From NCBI GenBank assembly GCA_024711005.1, contig JANJTQ010000089.1, forward strand, positions 1-64,000: DNA of 64,000 nt, given 5' to 3'. The stretch comes from Opitutaceae bacterium (lineage in GTDB: Bacteria > Verrucomicrobiota > Verrucomicrobiia > Opitutales > Opitutaceae). The notes beneath the pieces are model-generated. The model was not told the DNA's origin and did no database searches. It worked only from the letters and a program-made list of their open reading frames with translations. Of this stretch, positions 33,244 to 43,076 are shown piece by piece. The stretch's first letter is position 1, and every line of letters starts with the position of its first letter. The position numbers and the translations under genes were made by a program.

Positions 33244-35757
33244 ATGATTGCTACCCAACGACTCCGTCCGTCCGGCCTCGTCGCGGCCGTTCTGTGCCTG
33301 ACCGCCACCACCTCCCTGTTCGCCCTCAACGCCCCAACCCTCGTCAAACCCACCCACAACTCCACCGGATACGTGCCGCATCCCAGCTTCAGCTGGAGCA
33401 CTGTCTCCGGCGCCACCAGCTATAAAGTCGAGATCGCCACCGACACCTCCTTCACCGATCTGGTCGCCACCCGCGAGGGTCTCACCCTCCCTCGCTACGT
33501 GCCGCTCACGGCCTTGGCCGCCGACACCTATTACTGGCGCGTCACCGCCGTCGACGGAAGCACCACCGCCGTATCGACGACCTTCACCCACCATGTTGCG
33601 ACACCGTCCAACACCACAACCATCGGATCCTCCGACTCCCTCGCCACCATTCGCACCAAACTCGCCGTCGCCGCCGCGACCACCGGTTCTGTCGTGAACT
33701 TTCCGGTCAATGGCAGCTTCGTCTTCGACCTCACCAATGAATCCGCCACGTACCTATTCACCCTCTCCGGCGCCACCGATCTCATCATCAACGGTCGCGG
33801 CACCGAGATCGTGCTGAAGAACAAACTCAAAACCGGCTTTCTCCGGATCACCGACTCCACCCGGGTCACCGTGCGCGATCTCGTGGTCGATTACGACCCC
33901 GTCCCCCATTCGCTCGTCAAGGTCATCGCCAACAACTCCGCGAGCCATCTCCCCGCCCAACACCTCGACCTGGATGTCGAACTCATGCCCATCACGGGAA
34001 AAACCTCCGCGTATTACCCCGAGCTCACCAACAACTCCGGCTTCACCGACCACTGGTCCTGGGCCACGCTCCTCGATAAAAACAATCGGGGTCGCCTCAA
34101 ACCCGGCGTATCCGGCTCCTTCGGTATCGCTCCCGCCGACGCCACGCGGACCAACGGCTCCAACGTGCCCGCCCGTTATCGCATCTATCACGAGAACTCG
34201 TCCTCCGGCCCCGCCTTCGCCGTCAACGACATCATCGCCATCGTCTGCCGCACCGGCACGGCTCCCCTCGCCTCCACCGGCAACGTCACCGATATGACGT
34301 TCGCCGGCATCACCAGCTATGCCAGTCCGATGGGCGACTTCTACTCCTACGACGGCACCGAGTTCAAGGTGCTCAATTGCCGCTCCATTCTGCGCGACGC
34401 CAGCCGATACGTGTCCGCCAATGCCGACGGCGTCCATACCCGGGCCAACCCCATCGGACCGTGGATTGAAGGCTGTACCTTCGTCGGAAATGCCGACGAC
34501 GGCGTCGCCCTTTACAACAAGGGCATCGCCATCACCGCCAAAAACTCCACCACCAGCCTCACCGTCTCCAGCGCCTACATGAACCTCAAGACGGGCGATG
34601 TCTTCCGGGTGTTCAACCCCGCCACCGGCGCCTTCCTCGGCTCAAATTACACCGCCGGCACCGTCACCTCGACCACCGTCGCCTTCTCGCCCGCCCTCTC
34701 CCAGGCCGACTACGACGCGATCACGATTCCAACGGCGGACGACCTGAAGTTTCAGCTCTTCAACGCCTCCCGCCGCAACGACCGCTTCATGGTCACGGGC
34801 AACACGTTCACCGTGCGAGGCCGCGGTGCCATCGTTCGATCCGCCACCGGCATGATCGAGAACAACGCCTTCCTCGGCTGCTCCTCGCCCGCGGTCGCGC
34901 TCTACAACGAAGCCGCCTTCTGGTGCAACGGGTCCTATTCGCGGTACGTCTCCATCCTCGGCAACAACATCGAGGACTGCGGCTTCGACCCGCTCGGCCT
35001 CGACGCCGGCGCGATCACCGTGCGCTTCAACAAAGTGGGCACCTCGGGCTCCCAATCCGGTAACGCTCTCTCCGACCAGAAGGTCCACGAGGTCATCGTC
35101 ATCGCCGACAACATCATCAAGAACTTCGCCCAACACGGCATCTTCTTCGCCAACGCCACCAACAGTATCCTGACGGCGAATACGTTCGTCTCCGACGTCG
35201 CCGGCTTCGTCCACCCCGGCGATCACCATGGCATCACCGTCCGGCAGACCTACGGCACCATCGTCGCGGATAACAGCTTCTGGGATGAAGGCCGCGCCCT
35301 CACCAGCGTGGTTCACTCCGAGAACAACAGCAACTTCACCGCCACCAACAACACCCCGCCGGTGACCCTCGACAACACCGACTCCGCCGGTGTGACCATC
35401 ACCGGCGGCTGGTCCGCCGGCACGGGCATCGCCGGCTACTACGGGAGCAACTACCTGTTCGCCGACGGCATTGGAAAAAGCGTGCGCTTCACCCCGACGC
35501 TCGCGACGGCCGGCACCTACGAGGTCCAAGTCCGCTGGACCGCCCACGCGAACCGCGCCAGCAACGCCCCCCTCGAAATCCACCGCGACGGCGGCACCAC
35601 CGCCATCTCGATGAACCAGCAGACCAACGGCAGCCAATGGGTGTCCTTCGGCACCTTCTCGATGACCCCGAGTTCCAACCATGGCGTCACCATCAAGACT
35701 GACGGCGCCAACGGCTACGTCGTCGCCGATGCCGTCCGCTTCATCCTCATCGAATGA
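33244..35757 (+). CDS. Secreted beta-helix protein with FN3-like and golvesin-like domains
   Basis: An 837-residue exported protein (signal peptide ending TSLFALNA). Residues about 28-120 form a fibronectin-III-like domain (HPSFSWSTVSGATSYKVEIATD, TYYWRVTAVDG). About 130-690 is a right-handed beta-helix with a long insertion. Its centre (SANADGVHTRANPIGPWIEGCTFVGNADDGVALY, then a GDVFRVFNP beta insert) resembles GH110 alpha-galactosidases, where a DD pair lies in the same place; this is a tentative match. The last 115 residues (GWSAGTGIAGYYGSNYLFAD, YEVQVRWTAHANRASNAPLEIH, VVADAVRFI) fit a golvesin/xanthan-lyase-type binding domain. Last gene of the plus arm; a convergent gene follows. Confidence 0.82.
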   Translation: MIATQRLRPSGLVAAVLCLTATTSLFALNAPTLVKPTHNSTGYVPHPSFSWSTVSGATSYKVEIATDTSFTDLVATREGLTLPRYVPLTALAADTYYWRVTAVDGSTTAVSTTFTHHVATPSNTTTIGSSDSLATIRTKLAVAAATTGSVVNFPVNGSFVFDLTNESATYLFTLSGATDLIINGRGTEIVLKNKLKTGFLRITDSTRVTVRDLVVDYDPVPHSLVKVIANNSASHLPAQHLDLDVELMPITGKTSAYYPELTNNSGFTDHWSWATLLDKNNRGRLKPGVSGSFGIAPADATRTNGSNVPARYRIYHENSSSGPAFAVNDIIAIVCRTGTAPLASTGNVTDMTFAGITSYASPMGDFYSYDGTEFKVLNCRSILRDASRYVSANADGVHTRANPIGPWIEGCTFVGNADDGVALYNKGIAITAKNSTTSLTVSSAYMNLKTGDVFRVFNPATGAFLGSNYTAGTVTSTTVAFSPALSQADYDAITIPTADDLKFQLFNASRRNDRFMVTGNTFTVRGRGAIVRSATGMIENNAFLGCSSPAVALYNEAAFWCNGSYSRYVSILGNNIEDCGFDPLGLDAGAITVRFNKVGTSGSQSGNALSDQKVHEVIVIADNIIKNFAQHGIFFANATNSILTANTFVSDVAGFVHPGDHHGITVRQTYGTIVADNSFWDEGRALTSVVHSENNSNFTATNNTPPVTLDNTDSAGVTITGGWSAGTGIAGYYGSNYLFADGIGKSVRFTPTLATAGTYEVQVRWTAHANRASNAPLEIHRDGGTTAISMNQQTNGSQWVSFGTFSMTPSSNHGVTIKTDGANGYVVADAVRFILIE

Positions 35758-36033
35758 CGATCCGCCGGGGGTAATTCGCGCACGCCTCTCTTCGCATGAT
35801 GGGATCGATGAACGCGGCTTCCATGGGAAGAAGTATGCCGATCTTTGGAGTGGATGGGGTGAGAGCCACGGTCCCGGAGCAAAGCACCTCACTCCATCAC
35901 CGTCGATCGCCTCGTGGCGGGCAGTTCACCCTACACCCCGGACCCTTGTCGCACATCGCTGTCCACACAACCCGCCCGAAAAATCTCGTCGAGGCTGGGG
36001 AGCTCAACGAGGACATCCAAATGCGGCCGGCTC

Positions 36034-37233
36034 TCACTCCACGAGAATAAGGTCGCTGCTCGCGATCAACTCCCGCTCGTCGATCACGTTGAAGTAGGCG
36101 ATCTTCGCGTCCTCCGGAAGTTTCGCCTGCACCCGGCCTCCATCAAGGCGTGCCGGCAGCGTCTCCCAGCGCCGGTCCTGCCAACGCCCGCCGTCGCGGG
36201 TGAAGTTCAACTCCGCCCGTAAAAGAGGCGTCTCCGACTTGAAGTCCGCATATGCCACCTGCCCTTCCCGCCTCTCCCCGAGCGAACGCGCGAGCGGCCT
36301 GCGGTCACGGGTGATGGAGTCGGCAAAGGCGTGGATTTCCTTCGGCCCTTCGCCGGCCTCGCCGTGTCCGTGCGGCATGCGCACCCGCAGGCACAAGGCG
36401 CGCGTGCCCGAAGCAAGCCGATGCGATCTCCGCCAGGCATGCGGCGTGAAGGCGAAGTCGTTGGTCCCATTCAACCAAAGCATTGGCGTCGTGACGTGCC
36501 TCAAGCGGCGCGCCGGATCCCAAAGCTCGCGCCATACCGTTGCCCGTTCCGAAGCTTCCGTCCAAGCGGAGCTCTGCTCGATGAAGCGCGAGCCGTCGTC
36601 CTCGTTCTCAGCAATGTACCCGCAACCATAGACCAGCGCCGCGAACTTCAGTCGCGGGTCCACGGCTGCCGCGTTGCACGCGACGACCGCCCCCCATGAG
36701 ATGCCGCTGATGCCGATGCGAACCGCGTCCACCTCTGGAAACGAGGCGAGCAGAGAAGCGGCCAGCACCGCATCGGCGACCGCATGAAACATCCACTGAT
36801 CCACAACCGGTTCGAATACGTCGCCCGCTCCGACTCGTTTCGGTCCCGCATTCTCCGGATTGCTCGCCCAAGCGCCGTGCGAGCCGATCGGCAGACCGCC
36901 GTCGTGATCCATCGCGATGGCTGCGTAACCACACGAGACCCAGCGCGCGACCCAGTCTGAAAAGGCCGTGCCTCCCCCGCCATGGACAAGAACGATACCC
37001 GGAACTTTTGCGTTCGGCGTCGCAGTGACCGGCCGGCCGTAGAACGCGAAAACGCGGGTGGGCTTTCCCCGATAGGGCAGCCCCTCGAAACAGAGCGCGC
37101 GAATGGCCGAGGGGAGCCCCCGAGAGACATCGGAATCGGTGAAGGCCACCGGCGCCGGAGAGATAGCGGGAGCTTTTCCCAACGCATCAAAATTCCAAGG
37201 GTCGGAACCAGAGGAACCAAGTGAACCGGACAT
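36034..37233 (-). CDS. Alpha/beta-hydrolase, acetylxylan-esterase/dienelactone-hydrolase type
   Basis: A 399-residue hydrolase without a signal peptide. The alpha/beta-hydrolase core shows an oxyanion loop VLVHGGGGTAF, nucleophile Ser179 in GISGISWGAV, Asp259 in LNGTNDFAF and a histidine candidate at 288 or 290 in MPHGHGE. Size and the GIVLVHGGGG...WGA pattern suit the acetylxylan esterase/cephalosporin deacetylase group. A C-terminal beta-rich extension (about 315-399; YADFKSETPLLRAELNFTRDGGRWQDRRW) may bind substrate. It is the last gene of a three-gene minus operon with GH13 and the SGNH-GH2 fusion, 77 bases after the latter, and could deacylate imported glycan pieces. Confidence 0.85.
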   Translation of the reverse strand: MSGSLGSSGSDPWNFDALGKAPAISPAPVAFTDSDVSRGLPSAIRALCFEGLPYRGKPTRVFAFYGRPVTATPNAKVPGIVLVHGGGGTAFSDWVARWVSCGYAAIAMDHDGGLPIGSHGAWASNPENAGPKRVGAGDVFEPVVDQWMFHAVADAVLAASLLASFPEVDAVRIGISGISWGAVVACNAAAVDPRLKFAALVYGCGYIAENEDDGSRFIEQSSAWTEASERATVWRELWDPARRLRHVTTPMLWLNGTNDFAFTPHAWRRSHRLASGTRALCLRVRMPHGHGEAGEGPKEIHAFADSITRDRRPLARSLGERREGQVAYADFKSETPLLRAELNFTRDGGRWQDRRWETLPARLDGGRVQAKLPEDAKIAYFNVIDERELIASSDLILVE

Positions 37234-37310
37234 AGGGGAGCGAAAGAGAGTTTCGGTTGATCAGGGCGCGACGGCCTTTTCCACGCGGGTGTTTTGGTGC
37301 AAGATCGGAT

Positions 37311-40300
37311 CTACCAGTAATGAAACTGATATGGGTCGGCGGGCTTGAAGAGCGGTTGATAAAGACGAACTCGCGAGGGTTGTCCGCTTGTGGTGTCGGC
37401 GGTGGATGTGGCGTCTGACGCACCACCTTCCTCGATATCGGCCCAGAAGCCGAAGCCTTTGCTTCCGCCCGCGGCTTTGATGGTGAGCACGTTCTCGCCC
37501 TTGCGCAGGGGGACATCTATGATGAAGGCGGCGGGTTTGGGCGCTCCGTGGCCTTCGTGGACCGTGAGTGCAACACGACCGTTGATCCAGAACTTCAACC
37601 AGTAGTCGGCGCCCAGACGCATGCGAACGAGGCGGTTCGTCTCGGAGATGATCTTCCGCTGCGCATAGACGACGGAGTGCTCGCCGGCGCCCAGATCGCG
37701 AGCGAAGTCGACGAAGCCGTCGGCCGAGGCGTGCACCACCTTTCGCCAGTCGAGCGAGGCGCCGTCGTCCCGGCGATACACGGTGTTGGGGTTGTCGTCG
37801 CCGGCGATCGCCTCGGCCTCACCCGGCGAGGGCGCGCCAAGCAGCGTCTTCGGATCGGTTTCGCCGACCGGCCAGGGACCAAGCGCATGCCAGCTGGCGA
37901 TCGGCCGAAATGTATTCGACCGTTCAATACTGCACACGCGGGAGGCCACCGCGGGCGATGACGTCGCCCCGAGATTGGTCATAATTTGCGCGACGAGACG
38001 GTGGAGCCGGGAGACGCTCAATTGCACCGCCTCACGCTTTTCCGGGTCGTCGTGGTGACGCCGCGCCAACATCGCAGGCGAGACTTGCAGCCAAACCTCG
38101 CGACCGGCTCCCCGGGGCCGCTGCAGCGCAATGCCGCCGGCCAAGACCTCGGTTCCTTCCGGTTGCGCTCCGTGAGAAAAGGTCTGTACGGACAACGTGT
38201 CTCGCCAGCGGAGCAACTCGGGACCCACGGCTCGCAGGACGGAAACGGAGGTCGTCCCTCGCGCCTGCACGATCGTCCGCAGCTCGGCCGCCAAGCCGGA
38301 TTGGCGCAAGGTCCCGGCACTCTGCGGCAGACGCAGGATGGTACCGCCGGATTCAAGAAAATCATTGAGTTGAGCAGGCGGGAGCGAGCCGCCGTTTTCG
38401 CCCAAAACCAGCAACCGGCCCGCGCCGCCACGTGGTTCCCCGGATGTCAGGTCCACGTGCAGTGTGCGAAGCAGAGCTTCGTCTTCCGGCACCCCGCTGA
38501 AGAACACTTGCCGGCGAGACTCGAGGGGGCCGGCCACCGCCTGCAACAAATTCCTCGCCAGATGTGTCGCCACCGGATCGATGCCCACTCGTCCGGTGAA
38601 ATCCAGGGAACTGAAGTACACGACGCCGCGTCCGTGCCTCCATTCGAGGAGCGGAGAGTAGGCGAGATCGAACTCCGTTTTTAGAATCGGCGTGAAGCCC
38701 ACGACCTCGGGAATTTTCAGGACAACGGAAGCCACCGCGTGCCGGTTCGTCCAATGCGGGGCGCGCAGATTGTCGTAAGCCTTCACATGCCGGCCTTCGG
38801 GCAGCAGGTCGGGCGAGCCGCGCCAATTGATAAGATCCTCGGCGCGCAGTCCCGCGAGAACAGGTCCGTTCCGGTCCGCCGCAAAGGTGTAACGCGACAG
38901 CGTTTCCTCGGTCTCGAACCCGAGCATTTCCCAGCTCGACGGCGGTTGCTCCAAGATCAGCACACGCAAGCCGCGGGCGATGTCCGCAACCGTATAGGGC
39001 AGCGGTTCGCCCGCGTTGAGCGCTTCCCGTCCGATCAACAGCACGTCGAACCCCGCGAGCGTCATACCCTCCTTCCATGTGATCGGTCGCACCCCGAGTT
39101 GGCGCAACCAGGGGTCGCTTTTCCCGGCCGGGTCGTGGAGCGCCACCTTCAACCCGCCCAAATCGAGCGGCTGGAGCCGTGGGAAAACCTGCAGGGCAAA
39201 GGCGTCGGTCGCGATTTCCCTCCCTTCCTCGGTCACGCGCAAAGACAACTCCGCGTTCTCTTGCGGCGCGATCAACGAGAGGGGAAAGAAGGCGATTTGT
39301 CCCGGCGTCAAGGTGACTTCCTCCCGGCCGTGCATCGTCTGCTTGCCGCCGGCCGAAAGGGTCCACCCGAGGGTCACGGTCTTTGGAACGGCGCCGTCCC
39401 ACACCACCGCGATTTGTTTCTGGAAGTGTTCTCCCGCATAGAAAGCGTGCGTCTTGTCGGTGTGGACCTCGCCGCCCGCGATGTAGGCGAGGAACGGCTG
39501 GTTTGACCGGGCGTGGATATCGAAATTGGGGTTTGCCCACGCGGGTTTCGCGGTCAGCGGGGCCGGCAGTTGTTTGTAGCGGTTGAGATAGCCGGGGTTT
39601 GCGACGCCCGGCGGATTCCCGTAGCCGACGTCGAGCAGCCAGTGCAGCCAGCCGGCATTCACTCCCCACATGCGCCATGCACGGTTGGTGTGGTTGATGA
39701 AAATGTCCTGGAATTCCCAATACGCCGGGAAGTCGGCGAGGTCCACGGACGGCCAGCTTCCGAAGCCGCTCGTGTTCGCCAGCCCGAGGCCCACCAACGA
39801 CTCCAGTCCCTTCGCGGTCTCCCGTTCATAGGCGCGTTCGCCCAAGTACAGGGCGAGGTATTCCGTGATCAGGAACTGACGCCCTTTCCAGAAATTGGCG
39901 GTGAAGGGTTGCCCGAACTCGGCGGCGGCGTAAGGCATGTCGCCGTCCCGCGCCCAGGCCAGCGGCCATTCTTCGCGTTCCTGTAATGGCGCGAAGTTGA
40001 GATAAACGTTGGCGCTGGAGATGTCGCCCAAGCTTCCGTCCGCATGAGAAAACACCAGGCGAGTCGGGTCCGCCGATCGCACGATGTCGCAGGCGGCGGT
40101 GATCACGCGACCCCGTTCCGGCGGGGCGGCTTCACGCCGGCCCAGCGTCGCAGGATGGATGTTGGACTGCGGATTGTAGCTGTTCATGCCCATCGCCCAG
40201 ACGAGGATCGAGGGATGGTTGCGGTATTTGCGCGTGAAGCGCCGCACCTCGCGCTCGTAGGCGTCCCGAAGCATCCTGTCGCCGAGCAAGACCGGGCCGA

Positions 40301-43076
40301 GATGGGTGATTCCCGGAGCCGGTGCGGTCAGGGCGAAGCCCTGTCGGTCGGCTTCGTCGATCAGGTCGGTGTCGAGCAACGGGGTATCGTGCCAGTTTCG
40401 CCACCAAAGGTTGGGGTGCGGTTGGATTTGTCCGGCATTGTAGCCCATCAAGCGATAGAACGAGAGCGCGTTGGCGGAGGCTCCGTAGAGGTCGGTGAGG
40501 CGAAAACGAATTGGATGACCGTTGAGGATCAAGTCGCGACCTTCCGTCCAGACTTCGCGAAAACCAAACGTGACCGATGGGTGGGTGTTCACGACCTTTC
40601 CGGCCCGCACAAGGTTCACCTCCGCCCGGTATAGAAACGGCTTCTCCAGCTCCCAAGGAACAGGATCGGCCCATCGGGATGATAGCCGTTGGACGGTACG
40701 CCCCGCCTGCAACGAAACCGGAATTCCGTTTATGACCAGGACCTCGCGCCCCAGGGGATCACGAATCACCACGGATACGACGACATCGTCCACCGGGGCC
40801 GCGCAGTCCACCTCGACCTCCACCCCGAGCTCCTTTCCTCGCCAGGAAGGCAGCACGAATACGTCCGTGATCGCCTGCGCCGGACGCGAGCGAAGCGTCA
40901 CCGGTGCGGTGATGCCACGCGGCCATGTTTCCGGAGGAAGCGCCTCGCGTCCCGTGCGGGCGACATGACGAAGGACATCCTGCTCGAAGCCGCGGGATAT
41001 GCCGGCGTAGGTCCGGGTGTTGAAGACACGCAGCGTATTTGTCGCCCCGGCTTCGGAGGAGATCAGCGAGGTGATCTCGATCTCGCCACCCGGGGCCAAA
41101 AGCTCGGCCGCCTTCCGACCGTTGATAAAAACGATCACGTCGCCCTCGATGCGTTCAAAATCAAGACTAACGCGTCGCCCGTCGGCGGCCCATCCGACGG
41201 GGCAGGTGAACGGTACTTCGTACCAAACCGAGTCCTGTTTGCCCGAACGAGCACCCGGCTCGTTCCAGCGGGCCGGGTCGGGCGGGACATCCGGCGCGGA
41301 TCCCGTCTGGGCATGCCATTTGTCGATGGACGGGAGCAGCGCGTGCAGCGAACCGACGTTCTCCACGCCGCCCCGTTGAACTTCGGCGGCAGGCGGCACT
41401 TCCGCGACCTTCAGCAGAAAATTAAAACCTCCGGTGCCGGAGCCGGCCTTGATGACGAATTCGTTGTTACCCGGGCGCAGTTCCACCGGCACAAACACCG
41501 GCACGCGGTGCGGTCCGTCCAGCGTCAATATCCGTTTCCCGTTGAGCCACAGGTGCGCGAAGTAGTCCACCGTCAGCGACAACACCGCCGCACCACCGCG
41601 CTCGCTTTGCCAATCCGCCTTCGCATACGCCACCGCCGGATCTTTCAAGCCAGTCAGCACCCGAAAATCGACGCGGACACTATCCGACGTCACTTTGCGC
41701 CACGCGGCCTCGGGACCTTTGCCCTCGTCGCCGGGCTCCGCCACGAACCGCGTCACCATCGCCCGCTTCGCGTCGATAGGTGCACGCCCGTCGGCAGCCA
41801 TCGGCACCGGAAAAGGCCCCGCCCACGACCACCGCGACGCCATCAATGGCTCGAAGCGCAATCGCTTCAACGTCGCGACATCAAACCAGCCCTCGGAGCT
41901 CGACGCATGGCTCGCCCCTGTCTCGCCAGCCACCAGCAGATAACCGAGCTTCACCGGCCCGTTCACGCGCCCTTCGCTCGATGGCGGCAAGACGATCCTC
42001 AACCGGTGCTCTCGCGCCGCAAGCCCCTCCGCCACCACAACGAACGAATAACCGTCCCGGCTGTTGGTCGAAACGTGCTCGGGCTGACCACCGTCCACGT
42101 TCACATAAAACGTCCCGTAATCCCGCGCCATCGCGTAATAGATGCCCGCCGTCGTGCCACGAAACGGAATCTCCAGCACGCTGCCGGGTGCATCGGCCAC
42201 AAGCACGCCGTTGAAGAACCGCCTCCACCACCCCGCCGTCAATGCCTCGTCGCGCCAGCCGTCGGACTTCAAGTCCGCCTTCAAATCCGTCAGCGGCACG
42301 ATCCGACCATCGAGCAACAAGGGCTCCGCGCTCAATCGCGCCGGGAGTGCCACCGGCTTGGTCGAAGCGTTGCGATCCCGGTGCGCCGCTTCACGGGCCT
42401 CGTCCACCAGGGGCTGTAATGATTTTTTAATGACGTCCGCGTAAAACGTGTTGCCCGCCGCCTTGGGGTGCACCGGATCGTGGAACAGACTCGCCCACTC
42501 CGCACCGGTCGTCGCGAGATGACGATCCACCGCATCCTGAAGGTCCACTTCCAACAATCCGTAGTGCGCCGCCACCCGGCGATGTCGCGCAATGTTCGCC
42601 CCGGTCTTCGCCGCCGATTCGAGGATCACGATCGCCGGCGGATCTGGCAGCGATTTCAGACGTACGATCATGCTTTCCATGTAGCGAACCGCCTCGTCGT
42701 CGGTGAGCCCGCCGTCGTTCACGCAAAACTCGATCGCCACCAAATCGGGACGGTGTGCAATCACGTCGCGCTCGATGCGGAAAACGCCCAGCGCGCTTCC
42801 CGTCGAGCTCATCCCCGAGTTGATCGTCGTCACCTCGCTCTCGGGAAACTGCTCCTTAAACCAGTTCCCCACCCAACCGGGCCCGCTGGCTTGCGTGATG
42901 GACCCACCCAGGGCGACATAGCGCAGCGGCTCCCCTCGCGCCGCGCGGGTGAACACCTCCAGTACATCGCGTCCCGTTTCGGGCGCGGCGATCACCGCTC
43001 CCGCCAGCGCGCAGAATCCGACGATCCCGCTCAGCCAGCCGCATCGTTTCAGGGTTAGCTTGTTTTTCCGGATCAT
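37311..43076 (-). CDS. SGNH esterase-GH2-like fusion, 1921-residue secreted protein
   Basis: I start at ATG 43076, which overlaps the GH13 stop as ATGA (an ATG at 43088 adds 4 residues). A hydrophobic signal (WLSGIVGFCALAGAVIAA) is followed by an SGNH domain (about 45-220; Ser59 in LGGSITQ, FCVNDGG, Asp200 and His203 in DPVHP). Next is a beta-sandwich (about 260-380) shared with the SGNH protein at 23893. Beta domains follow, then a GH2-type sugar-binding, immunoglobulin and TIM-barrel region (about 600-1200). The nucleophile candidate is Glu1053 in AAEFGQP. The acid/base position reads WAMGMN965-S966 where GH2 enzymes have Asn-Glu, so that Glu is missing. Beta domains at about 495-560 and 1815-1880 are copies of each other (WLNGKRIL, FWINGRVAL). 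Confidence 0.88.
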   Translation of the reverse strand: MIRKNKLTLKRCGWLSGIVGFCALAGAVIAAPETGRDVLEVFTRAARGEPLRYVALGGSITQASGPGWVGNWFKEQFPESEVTTINSGMSSTGSALGVFRIERDVIAHRPDLVAIEFCVNDGGLTDDEAVRYMESMIVRLKSLPDPPAIVILESAAKTGANIARHRRVAAHYGLLEVDLQDAVDRHLATTGAEWASLFHDPVHPKAAGNTFYADVIKKSLQPLVDEAREAAHRDRNASTKPVALPARLSAEPLLLDGRIVPLTDLKADLKSDGWRDEALTAGWWRRFFNGVLVADAPGSVLEIPFRGTTAGIYYAMARDYGTFYVNVDGGQPEHVSTNSRDGYSFVVVAEGLAAREHRLRIVLPPSSEGRVNGPVKLGYLLVAGETGASHASSSEGWFDVATLKRLRFEPLMASRWSWAGPFPVPMAADGRAPIDAKRAMVTRFVAEPGDEGKGPEAAWRKVTSDSVRVDFRVLTGLKDPAVAYAKADWQSERGGAAVLSLTVDYFAHLWLNGKRILTLDGPHRVPVFVPVELRPGNNEFVIKAGSGTGGFNFLLKVAEVPPAAEVQRGGVENVGSLHALLPSIDKWHAQTGSAPDVPPDPARWNEPGARSGKQDSVWYEVPFTCPVGWAADGRRVSLDFERIEGDVIVFINGRKAAELLAPGGEIEITSLISSEAGATNTLRVFNTRTYAGISRGFEQDVLRHVARTGREALPPETWPRGITAPVTLRSRPAQAITDVFVLPSWRGKELGVEVEVDCAAPVDDVVVSVVIRDPLGREVLVINGIPVSLQAGRTVQRLSSRWADPVPWELEKPFLYRAEVNLVRAGKVVNTHPSVTFGFREVWTEGRDLILNGHPIRFRLTDLYGASANALSFYRLMGYNAGQIQPHPNLWWRNWHDTPLLDTDLIDEADRQGFALTAPAPGITHLGPVLLGDRMLRDAYEREVRRFTRKYRNHPSILVWAMGMNSYNPQSNIHPATLGRREAAPPERGRVITAACDIVRSADPTRLVFSHADGSLGDISSANVYLNFAPLQEREEWPLAWARDGDMPYAAAEFGQPFTANFWKGRQFLITEYLALYLGERAYERETAKGLESLVGLGLANTSGFGSWPSVDLADFPAYWEFQDIFINHTNRAWRMWGVNAGWLHWLLDVGYGNPPGVANPGYLNRYKQLPAPLTAKPAWANPNFDIHARSNQPFLAYIAGGEVHTDKTHAFYAGEHFQKQIAVVWDGAVPKTVTLGWTLSAGGKQTMHGREEVTLTPGQIAFFPLSLIAPQENAELSLRVTEEGREIATDAFALQVFPRLQPLDLGGLKVALHDPAGKSDPWLRQLGVRPITWKEGMTLAGFDVLLIGREALNAGEPLPYTVADIARGLRVLILEQPPSSWEMLGFETEETLSRYTFAADRNGPVLAGLRAEDLINWRGSPDLLPEGRHVKAYDNLRAPHWTNRHAVASVVLKIPEVVGFTPILKTEFDLAYSPLLEWRHGRGVVYFSSLDFTGRVGIDPVATHLARNLLQAVAGPLESRRQVFFSGVPEDEALLRTLHVDLTSGEPRGGAGRLLVLGENGGSLPPAQLNDFLESGGTILRLPQSAGTLRQSGLAAELRTIVQARGTTSVSVLRAVGPELLRWRDTLSVQTFSHGAQPEGTEVLAGGIALQRPRGAGREVWLQVSPAMLARRHHDDPEKREAVQLSVSRLHRLVAQIMTNLGATSSPAVASRVCSIERSNTFRPIASWHALGPWPVGETDPKTLLGAPSPGEAEAIAGDDNPNTVYRRDDGASLDWRKVVHASADGFVDFARDLGAGEHSVVYAQRKIISETNRLVRMRLGADYWLKFWINGRVALTVHEGHGAPKPAAFIIDVPLRKGENVLTIKAAGGSKGFGFWADIEEGGASDATSTADTTSGQPSRVRLYQPLFKPADPYQFHYW

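Noticed and set aside
35681-36097. Small open frames between the beta-helix gene and the esterase
   Set aside because: They overlap the ends of two real convergent genes, have no signal or domain, and the codon pattern is not gene-like. The gap 35758-36033 seems to hold no gene.
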